Virus record (IMG/VR): IMGVR_UViG_3300023174_005338
Span: 248,001 to 312,000 of that record
Strand: one strand, 5' to 3'
Source of the DNA: a virus
Length of the DNA: 64,000 nt
In this document: positions 41,865 through 49,800 of the stretch, piece by piece
Numbering within the stretch: the stretch's first letter is position 1
Layout: every line of letters starts with the position of its first letter
Notes under the pieces: model-generated
Databases searched by the model: none
What the model saw: only the letters and a program-made list of their open reading frames with translations
Told to the model about the DNA's origin: nothing
Position numbers and translations under genes: made by a program

Positions 41865-42503
41865 ATGGCTCGCTATCTAAGAGAACATCTAAGCTTCACT
41901 CAGGCAAGAGCAGAAATCTTGCTTGAGGAAGCTGCGGATGGATCTGGCAAGAACCTGTACCTCAAAGGCATCTGCATTGAGGGCGGTGTTCGCAACGCCA
42001 ACGAACGAGTATATCCTGTCAACGAAATAGCCAAGGCAGTAGACACCATCAACGAACAGATCAAGACTGGTCACAGTGTCCTGGGTGAAGTAGATCACCC
42101 CGAAGACTTGAAGATCAATCTGGATCGTGTTAGTCACATGATCTGCAATATGTGGATGGATGGCCCTGCTGGATATGGAAAATTAAAGATATTGCCCACA
42201 CCCATGGGCGAGCTGGTCAAAACCATGCTCACTAGCGGTGTGAAATTAGGTGTTAGCAGTCGTGGCAGCGGTAACGTCAACGACGCCAACGGACATGTCA
42301 GTGATTTTGAAATTGTCACTGTAGATGTGGTCGCTCAGCCCAGCGCTCCCAATGCATATCCCACAGCAATCTACGAAGGCCTGTTAAATCATGCCGGCGG
42401 AGCCAGACTGTTGGAAATGTTCAAGGACCCAGCCAAGAGCGGCAAAGCACAGAGATACGTAAAAAGCGAAGTAATGCGCCTGATACGTGGTCTCAAAATC
42501 TAG
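41865..42503 (+). CDS. gp21: Prohead core protease, T4 gp21-like
   Basis: A 212-residue serine protease of the herpesvirus-assemblin/T4 gp21 type. The catalytic histidine lies in LGEVDHPEDLKI (residue about 78) and the serine in KLGVSSRGSGNV (residue about 130), followed by DFEIVTVDVVAQPSAPNAYP, a strong family marker. It cleaves core proteins and the N-terminus of the capsid protein during maturation. It starts 9 nt after the acidic core protein. Confidence 0.95.
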   Translation: MARYLREHLSFTQARAEILLEEAADGSGKNLYLKGICIEGGVRNANERVYPVNEIAKAVDTINEQIKTGHSVLGEVDHPEDLKINLDRVSHMICNMWMDGPAGYGKLKILPTPMGELVKTMLTSGVKLGVSSRGSGNVNDANGHVSDFEIVTVDVVAQPSAPNAYPTAIYEGLLNHAGGARLLEMFKDPAKSGKAQRYVKSEVMRLIRGLKI

Positions 42504-42514
42504 GAGAAATAAGC

Positions 42515-43615
42515 ATGCAAGATGCTATTAAACCGTTACTAGATAGCGAACTATTAAGCGAAGAAGCTCAGCAAGAAATCACTGAGGCTTGGGAAACCAA
42601 GTTAAATGAAGCCCGCGAACAAGTACGTGCAGAACTCCGCGAAGAGTTTGCACAACGCTATGAGCATGACAAACAAGTGATGGTGGAAGCCCTGGATCGT
42701 ATGGTAACAGAAGGTCTCACCGCAGAAGTCCAAGCAGTGCAAGCCGAAAAGCAAGCACTGGCCGAAGACCGTGTCAAATTCCAAGCTCGTATCAAAGAAG
42801 ATGCTACCAAGTTTAACAACTTCATGATCACCAAATTAGCTGAAGAAATTGGCGAACTGCGCCGAGATCGCAAGACACACAACGAAGGAATAGAGAAGTT
42901 AGAATCATTCGTTGTTCACGCTCTTGCACGCGAGATTCAAGAATTTGCCGAAGACAAACAAGATGTGGTCAACACAAAAGTGCGTCTAGTGGCCGAAGCT
43001 CGCACCAAGTTGGAACAATTGAAAAGCCGTTTCGTCGCAGAATCAGCCCGTAAAATGTCCAACGCTGTTAGCCAACATCTCAAGGCTGAACTCAACCAAC
43101 TCAAAGAAGATATCCAAGTTGCTCGCGAGAACAATTTTGGACGCAGAATCTTTGAAGCATACGCCACTGAATTTGGTGCAACTCATCTCAATGAGAAAGC
43201 CGAAGTGCGTAAACTACATGACATCATTGCAAGCAAAGATGCCAAGTTGGCTGAAGCCGTCCAATTCACCCAGAAAGCCAAAGTTCTGGTTGAATCAAAA
43301 GAACGCGAGATCCGCATGATACGTGAATCCAATCAACGCGAAAGCGCCATGGAAGAACTGCTCGCTCCTCTCAATGAAGAGAAGCGCGAAATCATGAAGA
43401 ACTTGCTCGAAAGCGTACAGACAAGTCGTTTGTCCAATGCTTTTGAAAAGTATCTACCAGCTGTACTAGCCGAAGGTACTGTGAAAGCCCGTAAAGTGAT
43501 CACAGAAACTGTTAGCGTGGCCACTGGCGATAAATCTGCCCGCAGTCCAGATGCAGATCAAGCGGCTGACAATGTCAGCAACGTGATCGATCTCAAGCGT
43601 TTGGCAGGGCTGTAA
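42515..43615 (+). CDS. gp22: Prohead scaffold protein, T4 gp22-like
   Basis: A 366-residue, almost wholly helical coiled-coil protein rich in Glu, Lys, Ala and Arg (EAREQVRAELREEFAQRYEH; EKQALAEDRVKFQARIKEDA). The C-terminal part has EELLAPLNEEKREIMKNLLE, similar to the conserved end of T4-like scaffold proteins. It is the main prohead core component and lies between the protease and the capsid gene, as expected. It has a GGAGA ribosome site upstream of the ATG. Confidence 0.92.
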   Translation: MQDAIKPLLDSELLSEEAQQEITEAWETKLNEAREQVRAELREEFAQRYEHDKQVMVEALDRMVTEGLTAEVQAVQAEKQALAEDRVKFQARIKEDATKFNNFMITKLAEEIGELRRDRKTHNEGIEKLESFVVHALAREIQEFAEDKQDVVNTKVRLVAEARTKLEQLKSRFVAESARKMSNAVSQHLKAELNQLKEDIQVARENNFGRRIFEAYATEFGATHLNEKAEVRKLHDIIASKDAKLAEAVQFTQKAKVLVESKEREIRMIRESNQRESAMEELLAPLNEEKREIMKNLLESVQTSRLSNAFEKYLPAVLAEGTVKARKVITETVSVATGDKSARSPDADQAADNVSNVIDLKRLAGL

Positions 43616-43642
43616 CCCAAGACATAATAAAAGGAGACTTAA

Positions 43643-44839
43643 ATGTCACAAGAATTATTAGAAGGCCGTTGGGACGAAACCAAAGATGCACTCTTGGAAG
43701 GTTTATCCGGATCCAAGCGTAGCTCAATGAGTGTAATCCTTGAAAATACCAAGAAGTACTTGCGTGAGAACGCTTCTTCTGGTTCCACAGTATCTGGCAA
43801 CATCGCTACATTAAACCGTGTGATTCTGCCAGTGATCCGTCGTGTTATGCCAACCGTTATCGCTAACGAGTTGGTTGGTGTTCAACCAATGACAGGTCCT
43901 GTAGGTCAAATCCACACATTACGTGTTCGCTATGCACAGAGCTTGAATGACACATCAGCAGCCGCCACAAGCGTTGCAGCTGGTTCTGAAGCTTTGAGCC
44001 CATTCACAATCGCTACAGCTTACTCTACTGTACCTCAAGCTACCGCAACAGCTACAGGTTACACAGGTAACAACACAGCGACCATGGAAGGCACAGGCGG
44101 TAAGCAAATTTCCGTACAGATCTTGAAGCAAGCTGTTGAAGCTAAGACACGCAAACTCCAAGCTCGTTGGACATTTGAATCTGCACAAGACGCACAAGCC
44201 ATGCATGGCATTGACGTTGAAGCAGAAATCATGGCTGCTCTTGCACAAGAGATCACAGCTGAGATCGACCAAGAAATCCTGTTGAGCTTGAGCACATTGG
44301 CTGCTACAGAGTTTACATACAACCAAGCTACTGTGTCTGGTACAGCAACATTCGTTGGTGATGAGCATGCCGCTTTGGCAGTGTTGATCAACCGCGTTGC
44401 TAACTTGATCGCTCAGCGTACACGTCGTGGCGCTGGTAACTTTGCTGTTGTATCTCCAGCAAGTTTGACAGTGTTGCAATCTGCAACAACATCAGCTTTT
44501 GCTCGCACAACAGAAGGCACATTTGAAGCACCCACAAACACCAAGTTTGTTGGTACACTCAATGGCGCAATGCGTGTGTTCTGCAACAGCTACGCCGCTG
44601 ACACAGCTAGTGTGTTGGTAGGTTATAAGGGTACGAGCGAGGCAGATGCTGCCGCGTTCTATTGCCCATATATTCCTTTAATGAGCAGCGGTGTTGTTCT
44701 TGATCCATCAACATTCGAACCAGTCGTATCATTTATGACGAGATATGGCTTCGTAGAATTGACAAATACTGCAAGTTCCTTCGGTAACGCTGCAGATTAT
44801 GTGGGAGAAATAGCAGTACAAAATTTATCATTCTCATGA
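43643..44839 (+). CDS. gp23: Major capsid protein, T4 gp23-like
   Basis: A 398-residue protein, shorter than T4 gp23 (521). Recognisable stretches: LNRVILPVIRRVMPTVIANE, LVGVQPMTGPVGQIHTLRVR, and TFESAQDAQAMHGIDVEAEI followed by AQEITAEIDQEIL, with a C-terminal RYGFVELTN. Codon use is visibly biased toward CGT, GCT and GTT compared with its neighbours, as expected for the most highly expressed gene. A strong AAGGAGA lies 5 nt before the ATG. The rho-independent terminator downstream limits read-through. Confidence 0.97.
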   Translation: MSQELLEGRWDETKDALLEGLSGSKRSSMSVILENTKKYLRENASSGSTVSGNIATLNRVILPVIRRVMPTVIANELVGVQPMTGPVGQIHTLRVRYAQSLNDTSAAATSVAAGSEALSPFTIATAYSTVPQATATATGYTGNNTATMEGTGGKQISVQILKQAVEAKTRKLQARWTFESAQDAQAMHGIDVEAEIMAALAQEITAEIDQEILLSLSTLAATEFTYNQATVSGTATFVGDEHAALAVLINRVANLIAQRTRRGAGNFAVVSPASLTVLQSATTSAFARTTEGTFEAPTNTKFVGTLNGAMRVFCNSYAADTASVLVGYKGTSEADAAAFYCPYIPLMSSGVVLDPSTFEPVVSFMTRYGFVELTNTASSFGNAADYVGEIAVQNLSFS

Positions 44840-44890
44840 TCAAATCAGTACTACATTTCTAAATGTAAAATTCTCAGGGATGGGAAGCAG

Positions 44891-44914
44891 AAAAGCGCCG
44901 AAAGGCGCTTTTTT
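44891..44914 (+). terminator. Rho-independent terminator after gp23
   Basis: The stem AAGCGCC / GGCGCTT with loop GAAA is followed by TTTT. It ends the head-gene transcript. Confidence 0.9.
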
Positions 44915-44948
44915 GTTGATTACAAGTTTAGGTAAAAGTGAGGTTTAT

Positions 44949-44956
44949 CATAAATA
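44949..44956 (+). promoter_or_regulatory. Late promoter box before the HNH endonuclease gene
   Basis: CATAAATA ends 5 nt before the ATG at 44962; no Shine-Dalgarno. It lies downstream of the gp23 terminator, so the HNH gene may be transcribed separately. Confidence 0.45.
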
Positions 44957-44961
44957 ATATT

Positions 44962-45720
44962 ATGAACAAATACAAAACTTGGTATAACAACATTACTGAA
45001 AACGCCAAAACTCGTATATCGGATGGATATACGGAACGGCATCACATTATCCCTCGAAGCCTAGGCGGATCTGACAGTAAAGAAAACTTAGTTGATCTCA
45101 CAGCCAGAGAACATTTCATATGTCATTGGTTACTGATTAAAATGCATACTGGCGAATCAAAAGCTAAAATGATTTATGCTCTAAATGGTATGAAACGAAA
45201 TGGCAGATTTAACGAAAGATATGAAACCAAAATAACAAGTAGAGTTTATGAAAAGCTCAAACAAGAATTTTCTCTTATACACTCTGCCAACATGAAAGGT
45301 CGCACTGCCCACAATAAAGGTGTTCCTGCCACAGAAGAACAAAAAGAAAAAAATAGGCTGGCCGCAAAAGGTAGGAAGATGAGTCCAGAATCAATCGCGA
45401 AAGGTGTAGCCAAGCGCCGCGGACAAAAAAGAACAGAAGAGCAAAAGGCAAAAATTGCAAAATCAGTAAAAGAAGCACTTGCTAAAAACCCAAGAGGCCC
45501 AATGAGCGATGAACATAAGTTAAAAAGGTCATTAGCATCATTGGGTAAACCAAAGCCAGCTGGGCATACTGAAAGAAGACTTGCGACTCTTGCCAAGCAG
45601 TTGGCAGAAGGCACGCATTATAGTCAACAAAAAAAGACCTGTCCACACTGCGGAGTAGTTGCAAGTAAAGGTCCTTACACAAGGTATCACGGACCTCACT
45701 GCCAGGCCCTCAAACCTTAA
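44962..45720 (+). CDS. HNH homing endonuclease with NUMOD-type repeats
   Basis: 252 residues from ATG 44962 (a GTG at 44938 would add 8). Residues about 25-55 contain the HNH core: YTERHHIIPRSLGGSDSKEN, LVDLTAREHFICHWLL. Residues about 105-190 contain NUMOD3-like DNA-binding repeats (SPESIAKGVAKRRGQKRTEE, SDEHKLKRSLASLGKPKPAG). A zinc-finger-like CPHCG lies near the end. Free-standing homing endonucleases of this kind spread into conserved phage genes; gp23 directly upstream is a usual target. It converges with, and overlaps by 4 nt, the glycosyltransferase gene. Confidence 0.9.
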   Translation: MNKYKTWYNNITENAKTRISDGYTERHHIIPRSLGGSDSKENLVDLTAREHFICHWLLIKMHTGESKAKMIYALNGMKRNGRFNERYETKITSRVYEKLKQEFSLIHSANMKGRTAHNKGVPATEEQKEKNRLAAKGRKMSPESIAKGVAKRRGQKRTEEQKAKIAKSVKEALAKNPRGPMSDEHKLKRSLASLGKPKPAGHTERRLATLAKQLAEGTHYSQQKKTCPHCGVVASKGPYTRYHGPHCQALKP

Positions 45721-46883
45721 ACCTTGAACCAGCCCAGGTACTGATGTATACGATCTGTGACCGACGCCCAGTCACCCATGGCAGGTTGACGGAACAGTCG
45801 GGCAGTGGTATACCATGGACTGCTGTCACGATCCAGCAACCAACGCCAATCCAAGGCAAATTGACTCAGCATGACCCAGACCGGACGACCCAGAGCACCA
45901 GCCAAGTGTGCCACAGCAGTGTCTACCGCAAGTACCACATCCATGTGCATGATCAAGGCCGCCGAGTCTGCAAAACTTTGTATGGCACCCGGGTAGGCCT
46001 TGACGCCGGCAGACAACAACTCAGCTTCTTCCTCTGCGGTGCAATCAACCTGTAGGTTGACCCACTCGTAGTGGGGATTTCTTTTTATCAATGACAACAT
46101 TTCGCCAAAGGGCATGGCCTTGTGTCGATTGATCCAGGTATCTCTGCGACCCGACCAACAAAATCCCACACGCAGGCGTGTTTTTGGACCCAACTGTTGT
46201 TGCCAGGCCTGTTGCAATTTGGCATCAGCGGTTAGATAGTACTGTACACTGGCAAGATTTTCCAGGGTCGATCCAACGATGCCTGGGATACTCATGATAG
46301 GAGTCCAATAGTCAAATGCCGGCAATGTTTCACCAAATGCAACAATGGTCTTGATTTCTGGACTTTGAAACAACGGTATCAACAATTTGTCAACAACCAA
46401 CACAGACTGTGCACCTCTTGCGGTAATGTCGGTTACAAATCTCACAAACTGTATGTTATCGCCATGCCCCTGCTCGCCAATGATCAACACGGTTTTGCCC
46501 GTGATGTCCTGGCCAGTCCAACGCGGCTGATCAAATTTTGGCAGTGTGCCAGCTAGATGTTCGTAGTTCCAGCGTGTTTCGTACTGCGGCCAACCACGGG
46601 CATAATCACCCATCAACAGATAGGCCACGGCCAAATTAAATGGAGCGGTAGGATGGCCTGGAGCCAACTGCATGCTTCGTTGCAAAAACGGAACAGCACC
46701 TGCAGGATCACCGCACTCGCGTAGCACATTGCCATAGTTGTTGAATGCACTGGCCGAATTTCTATCTTGAATCAAGGCCTGTGCATAGTATTGTAGAGCC
46801 AGTTCGGGGGTGTTGTTTTCCCGGGCTTGATTGCCTAACGCTATGAGTTCTTCTGTGTGCATGGTTCTATTTAATTTGTGCAT
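45717..46883 (-). CDS. TPR-containing glycosyltransferase (GT9/heptosyltransferase-like)
   Basis: A 388-residue two-domain protein. Residues about 8-110 carry tetratricopeptide repeats (NNTPELALQYYAQALIQDRN, SAFNNYGNVLRECGD, MQLAPGHPTAPFNLAVAYLL). Residues about 130-388 are Rossmann-like: TVLIIGEQGHGDNIQFVRFV and a second half with GFCWSGRRDTWINRHKAMPF and DVVLAVDTAVAHLAGALGRP, the pattern of GT9-like transferases. A GGAG site lies 5 nt before the ATG. It may glycosylate a virion protein or modify host surface sugars; the substrate is not visible. It lies alone on the minus strand between the HNH gene and the decoration genes. Confidence 0.85.
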   Translation of the reverse strand: MHKLNRTMHTEELIALGNQARENNTPELALQYYAQALIQDRNSASAFNNYGNVLRECGDPAGAVPFLQRSMQLAPGHPTAPFNLAVAYLLMGDYARGWPQYETRWNYEHLAGTLPKFDQPRWTGQDITGKTVLIIGEQGHGDNIQFVRFVTDITARGAQSVLVVDKLLIPLFQSPEIKTIVAFGETLPAFDYWTPIMSIPGIVGSTLENLASVQYYLTADAKLQQAWQQQLGPKTRLRVGFCWSGRRDTWINRHKAMPFGEMLSLIKRNPHYEWVNLQVDCTAEEEAELLSAGVKAYPGAIQSFADSAALIMHMDVVLAVDTAVAHLAGALGRPVWVMLSQFALDWRWLLDRDSSPWYTTARLFRQPAMGDWASVTDRIHQYLGWFKV

Positions 46884-46907
46884 AGATCTCCAAAATATTT
46901 GTTGTTG

Positions 46908-46915
46908 AATAAATA
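46908..46915 (+). promoter_or_regulatory. T4-like late promoter box for the 47007 gene
   Basis: AATAAATA followed by CTTGTC. The leader of about 85 nt contains a hairpin GCGGCT/AGCCGC (46942-46960) and a strong AAGGAG (46993-46998). Confidence 0.6.
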
Positions 46916-47006
46916 CTTGTCAACGCAATCCTGCGTTTTATGCGGCTCTAACCCAGCCGCGTAGTCGCTAGAACCGACATTGGGCTTCTTTAAGGAGAAA
47001 ACAAAA

Positions 47007-47798
47007 ATGGGACGTCCTCTCAAAATTAAAAAAATTATCGAAACTGGTTATAATTCTACTACCGGTGCAAACCCTGGTGTTGACATCGGTTTCAATGCAC
47101 TAACTAGTTTGACAGCACCTGTGTACCCTAGTCCTGTATGGGATTCGGCCACAGAATATCTAGGCGTGGTTGGCGGAGCTCAGCCTCCTACCGTGGCCAG
47201 CACCAACTATCCTATCGTCAAGTGCCGTGTGTTTGTCACAGGTTTTGCCGAAGCAGATGGTCAAATTATTCGTCAAAAAGGCGCACACAAGTTCTTGGTA
47301 GCAGATACAACCAGCAGAACAGCACTGGTGGCCAATCAGGCCTATCGCATTACTACAGTAGGCAACACAGACTGGGCCAGCTATGGTGCTCCCAACGCAC
47401 AGATTGGCACAATCTTCACAGCCACAGCGGCCTTGGGCAATACAGGCACAGGTCGTGTCAACGCGGTTGGCATCTGTGTGTTGGCCAACGATTTGAGCCC
47501 CACAGCCGGCAACATGAGCATCAGCTACTTTGATAATTCATCCACCGAAGTTGCAATCAGCAAGCTAACCAACAAGTTCTTGCAGAATTTCAACGGCGGC
47601 GAAGCTGGTGGCAATGCCGATACTGGCAACGTTTGGGATTACACACAAGTGGTCAACAACGTTACCTATGCTGCCAACTTCTTCAGCGACGAAGGGGTCA
47701 CAGCCAAATCGGGTGCAGAAGTTGACACCTGGGCAGGCACCAGCCAGCTCAGCAGCGGCAACTTGGATCTTGCTATTGTAGAAAACTACAATACTTAA
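47007..47798 (+). CDS. Virion structural/decoration protein
   Basis: 263 residues from ATG 47007, chosen because AAGGAG lies 8 nt upstream; the earlier TTG at 46980 would include that site in coding sequence. It begins MGRPLKIKKIIETGYNS, has VKCRVFVTGFAEADGQIIRQ, and includes a module common in phage fibres and decoration proteins: YRITTVGNTDWASYGAPNAQ then GTIFTATAALGNTGTGRV. The end has NVTYAANFFSDEGVT. I do not recognise a T4 counterpart. The strong ribosome site, own late box and terminator suggest high expression as a separate unit. Confidence 0.8.
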   Translation: MGRPLKIKKIIETGYNSTTGANPGVDIGFNALTSLTAPVYPSPVWDSATEYLGVVGGAQPPTVASTNYPIVKCRVFVTGFAEADGQIIRQKGAHKFLVADTTSRTALVANQAYRITTVGNTDWASYGAPNAQIGTIFTATAALGNTGTGRVNAVGICVLANDLSPTAGNMSISYFDNSSTEVAISKLTNKFLQNFNGGEAGGNADTGNVWDYTQVVNNVTYAANFFSDEGVTAKSGAEVDTWAGTSQLSSGNLDLAIVENYNT

Positions 47799-47816
47799 TT
47801 TTTTTGTAGCCAACCC

Positions 47817-47850
47817 AAAATCCCCACAATAAGTACTGTGGGGATTTTTT
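47817..47850 (+). terminator. Rho-independent terminator after the 47007 gene
   Basis: Stem AATCCCCACA / TGTGGGGATT, loop of 8 nt, then TTTT. The T tract runs straight into the ATG of the next gene at 47851. Confidence 0.9.
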
Positions 47851-48438
47851 ATGAGCACAGCATTTGTATTGGGCAACGGTGTCAGCCGCAGAGACGTCAG
47901 CGTGGTAACTCTGGCCAGGTGCGGCCGCATCTACGGGTGCAATGCTCTGTATCGAGAACACACTCCGGATGTGTTGGTCTCAACCGACAGACCCATAGCC
48001 GAACACATACAAAAAAGTGGGTACAGTGCCCAACACGAGTTTTACACACGCAGACCCTTGCCCGATCTGGGAGCTCGAATTGTGCCCAAGCCCTATTTTG
48101 GCTACAGTAGTGGACCCATAGCCCTGGGCCTGGCAGCCATGCAAGGCAATGACTTGATCTACATGCTGGGCTATGACATGGGCCCCAGTGCCACCAACAC
48201 CATCAACAATTTGTATGCTGGTACCGAATTCTACAAACCTATCACAGCCTCGCCCACTTTTACCGGCAACTGGCTCAAACAACTTGTACAGGTGATTACC
48301 GATCACAAAAACACGCAGTTTGTACGGGTCACTGGGCCTACCACAGCACGTCTAGCCGAGCTGGAAGCCCTGCGCAATCTAGAACACCTGGACATGCACA
48401 TGTTTTTAGACCGCATAAATAATCAAAAGGATCTATAA
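47851..48438 (+). CDS. Rossmann-like protein, possibly glycan-related (first of two)
   Basis: A 195-residue protein. It opens with STAFVLGNGVSRRDV, a short strand-glycine loop of nucleotide-sugar or DUF115/MptE-like type, followed by IYGCNALYREHTPDVLVSTD. Further on: GPIALGLAAMQGNDLIYMLG with YDMGPS, then NNLYAGTEFYKP and GNWLKQLVQVI. I recall similar proteins as unassigned genes of marine T4-like phages. The ATG lies directly after the T tract of a terminator with no ribosome site, so expression must rely on read-through or on an unseen mechanism. A distant relative lies at 58792-59454, on the other side of the fibre genes. Confidence 0.7.
   Translation: MSTAFVLGNGVSRRDVSVVTLARCGRIYGCNALYREHTPDVLVSTDRPIAEHIQKSGYSAQHEFYTRRPLPDLGARIVPKPYFGYSSGPIALGLAAMQGNDLIYMLGYDMGPSATNTINNLYAGTEFYKPITASPTFTGNWLKQLVQVITDHKNTQFVRVTGPTTARLAELEALRNLEHLDMHMFLDRINNQKDL
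48414..48421 (+). promoter_or_regulatory. T4-like late promoter box for the 48439 gene
   Basis: CATAAATA inside the end of the preceding gene, 17 nt before ATG 48439, with AAAAGGA in between. Confidence 0.55.
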
Positions 48439-49047
48439 ATGACCACGAGTTACAAAACTGTCAACGGCGATTATACCATCACCTGCAATGAAGGCCTTGG
48501 TATTTTCACGGTTAATGCAGCCAATTTGATATTCAACGGCAATATCACTCAAAGCGGAAACACCACCATTGTTGATCCGTTTTTGGTAGTGGCAGCCAAC
48601 AACACCGGTACAATCACAGACATGGGTGTGCTGGCACAAACCGGTCCAACAACCTTTGCTGGTCTGCGCTTTGATGTTACTGCCAATGCCTGGCAGATCA
48701 GCAACAGTGTCAACGGATCCGGCGGCGCCATTGCCAGTTATGCCAACATATTGACCACAGTTACCGCAGTGGCAGTTGGGGGCTCTAACACACAGATACA
48801 GTTCAACGATTCAGGTGCTTTTGGAGCATCGGCCAATTTGTCGTTTAACAAAGCCACTAATCGACTGTTTTTGGGTGGACATCAAGTTTTTGCCAACACA
48901 GTCGCTCCGGCCAATGTGGCCAATGCTGTGGCACTGTACAGCAATGCAGTCAGCAGCGGCGGCACAGGATTGTATTTTACATCGGCCGCGGCCAACGACG
49001 AACTGGTCAGCAAAAGTGCAGCCATAGTATTTGCAATCATATTTTAA
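48439..49047 (+). CDS. Tail-fibre-like structural protein
   Basis: A 202-residue beta-rich protein. It begins YKTVNGDYTITCNEGLGIFT and contains LIFNGNITQSGNTTIVDPFL and QIQFNDSGAFGASANLSFNK, modules that also occur in the longer fibre genes downstream. The C-terminus reads GGTGLYFTSAAANDELVSKS with AAIVFAIIF. Probably a short fibre or fibre-connector component. AAAAGGA is its ribosome site, and the next gene follows after 9 nt. Confidence 0.75.
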   Translation: MTTSYKTVNGDYTITCNEGLGIFTVNAANLIFNGNITQSGNTTIVDPFLVVAANNTGTITDMGVLAQTGPTTFAGLRFDVTANAWQISNSVNGSGGAIASYANILTTVTAVAVGGSNTQIQFNDSGAFGASANLSFNKATNRLFLGGHQVFANTVAPANVANAVALYSNAVSSGGTGLYFTSAAANDELVSKSAAIVFAIIF

Positions 49048-49056
49048 GGAACATAA

Positions 49057-49374
49057 ATGACAATAACAACACAGGTAATTTCTAACACAGTGGTAGGCAA
49101 CACAGTTTATACCAGCGGCGGAAACACTGCTATCACCTGGATGAGTCTCAACAACTGGGGCCCAGCCAACGTGACTGCCAATGTGTTTGTAGTGCCTAAC
49201 GGCAATACCGCAACAACCAGCAATCAGATTTTGTATGCATTGCCATTGGCCAGTGGTGACACCTATCAACTATATGCTGCTGGAGAAAAATTATTGTTGG
49301 GCTCCGGCGACTTTGTGCGAGTCATAACTTCGGCTAACACAGTGACCGCGGTAACTTCGTATACCTCGATTTAA
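49057..49374 (+). CDS. Small beta-rich virion protein
   Basis: A 105-residue protein rich in Thr, Val, Asn and Gly: VVGNTVYTSGGNTAITWMSL, then VFVVPNGNTATTSNQ and YAAGEKLLLGSGDFVRVIT. The composition and position suggest a structural capsid or fibre accessory protein (a beta-sandwich is likely). AAGGA lies 6 nt before the ATG, and the stop overlaps the next start (TAATG). Confidence 0.7.
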   Translation: MTITTQVISNTVVGNTVYTSGGNTAITWMSLNNWGPANVTANVFVVPNGNTATTSNQILYALPLASGDTYQLYAAGEKLLLGSGDFVRVITSANTVTAVTSYTSI

Positions 49375-49772
49375 TGGGATATTTTGTAAAAAATCGGCAG
49401 TTGCAGAGCGGCAGTTCTGGGGTGGTTCTTCCCTCTGGCGACAGCGCCCAGCGTCCACAAAATCCAGCATTTGGACTCATACGCTACAACACCGATTCGT
49501 CGGGCTTTGTGGAGTTTTTCAACGGCACCGAATTTGTGGCCCTGAGCTCAGGAGACGTTCAATACACTGTGGACAATTTTGTTGGCAACGGAGTGCAAAC
49601 AGACTTTACCATGAGCGTGGCCGAAAGCACAGCCACACAGATCATGGTATATGTGGGATCAATCTATCAAGAACCCACCACGGCCTACACAGTCAACGGC
49701 TCAGTGACCTTATCTTTTACCAGCGCACCTCCAAACACAGTACCAATCAACGTGATACACACCAGCTCTTGA
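49374..49772 (+). CDS. Fibre-module protein
   Basis: A 132-residue protein built of two modules that also occur in the long fibre: a head-piece module (GDSAQRPQNPAFGLIRYNTD then VEFFNGTEFVAL) and a beta module (DNFVGNGVQTDFTMSV, QIMVYVGSIYQEPTTAYTVN, then TLSFTSAPPNTVPI). The latter follows the pattern GDG-x-T...V-x-VNG...F-x-x-AP seen repeatedly in this genome. It is coupled to the preceding gene. Likely a small fibre or fibre-attachment protein. Confidence 0.72.
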   Translation: MGYFVKNRQLQSGSSGVVLPSGDSAQRPQNPAFGLIRYNTDSSGFVEFFNGTEFVALSSGDVQYTVDNFVGNGVQTDFTMSVAESTATQIMVYVGSIYQEPTTAYTVNGSVTLSFTSAPPNTVPINVIHTSS

Positions 49773-49774
49773 CC

Positions 49775-49782
49775 GATAAATA
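49775..49782 (+). promoter_or_regulatory. T4-like late promoter box for the 49801 fibre gene
   Basis: GATAAATA followed by CCTTG, 18 nt before ATG 49801, with AAGGA in between. Confidence 0.6.
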
Positions 49783-49800
49783 CCTTGACAAGGACCATCT

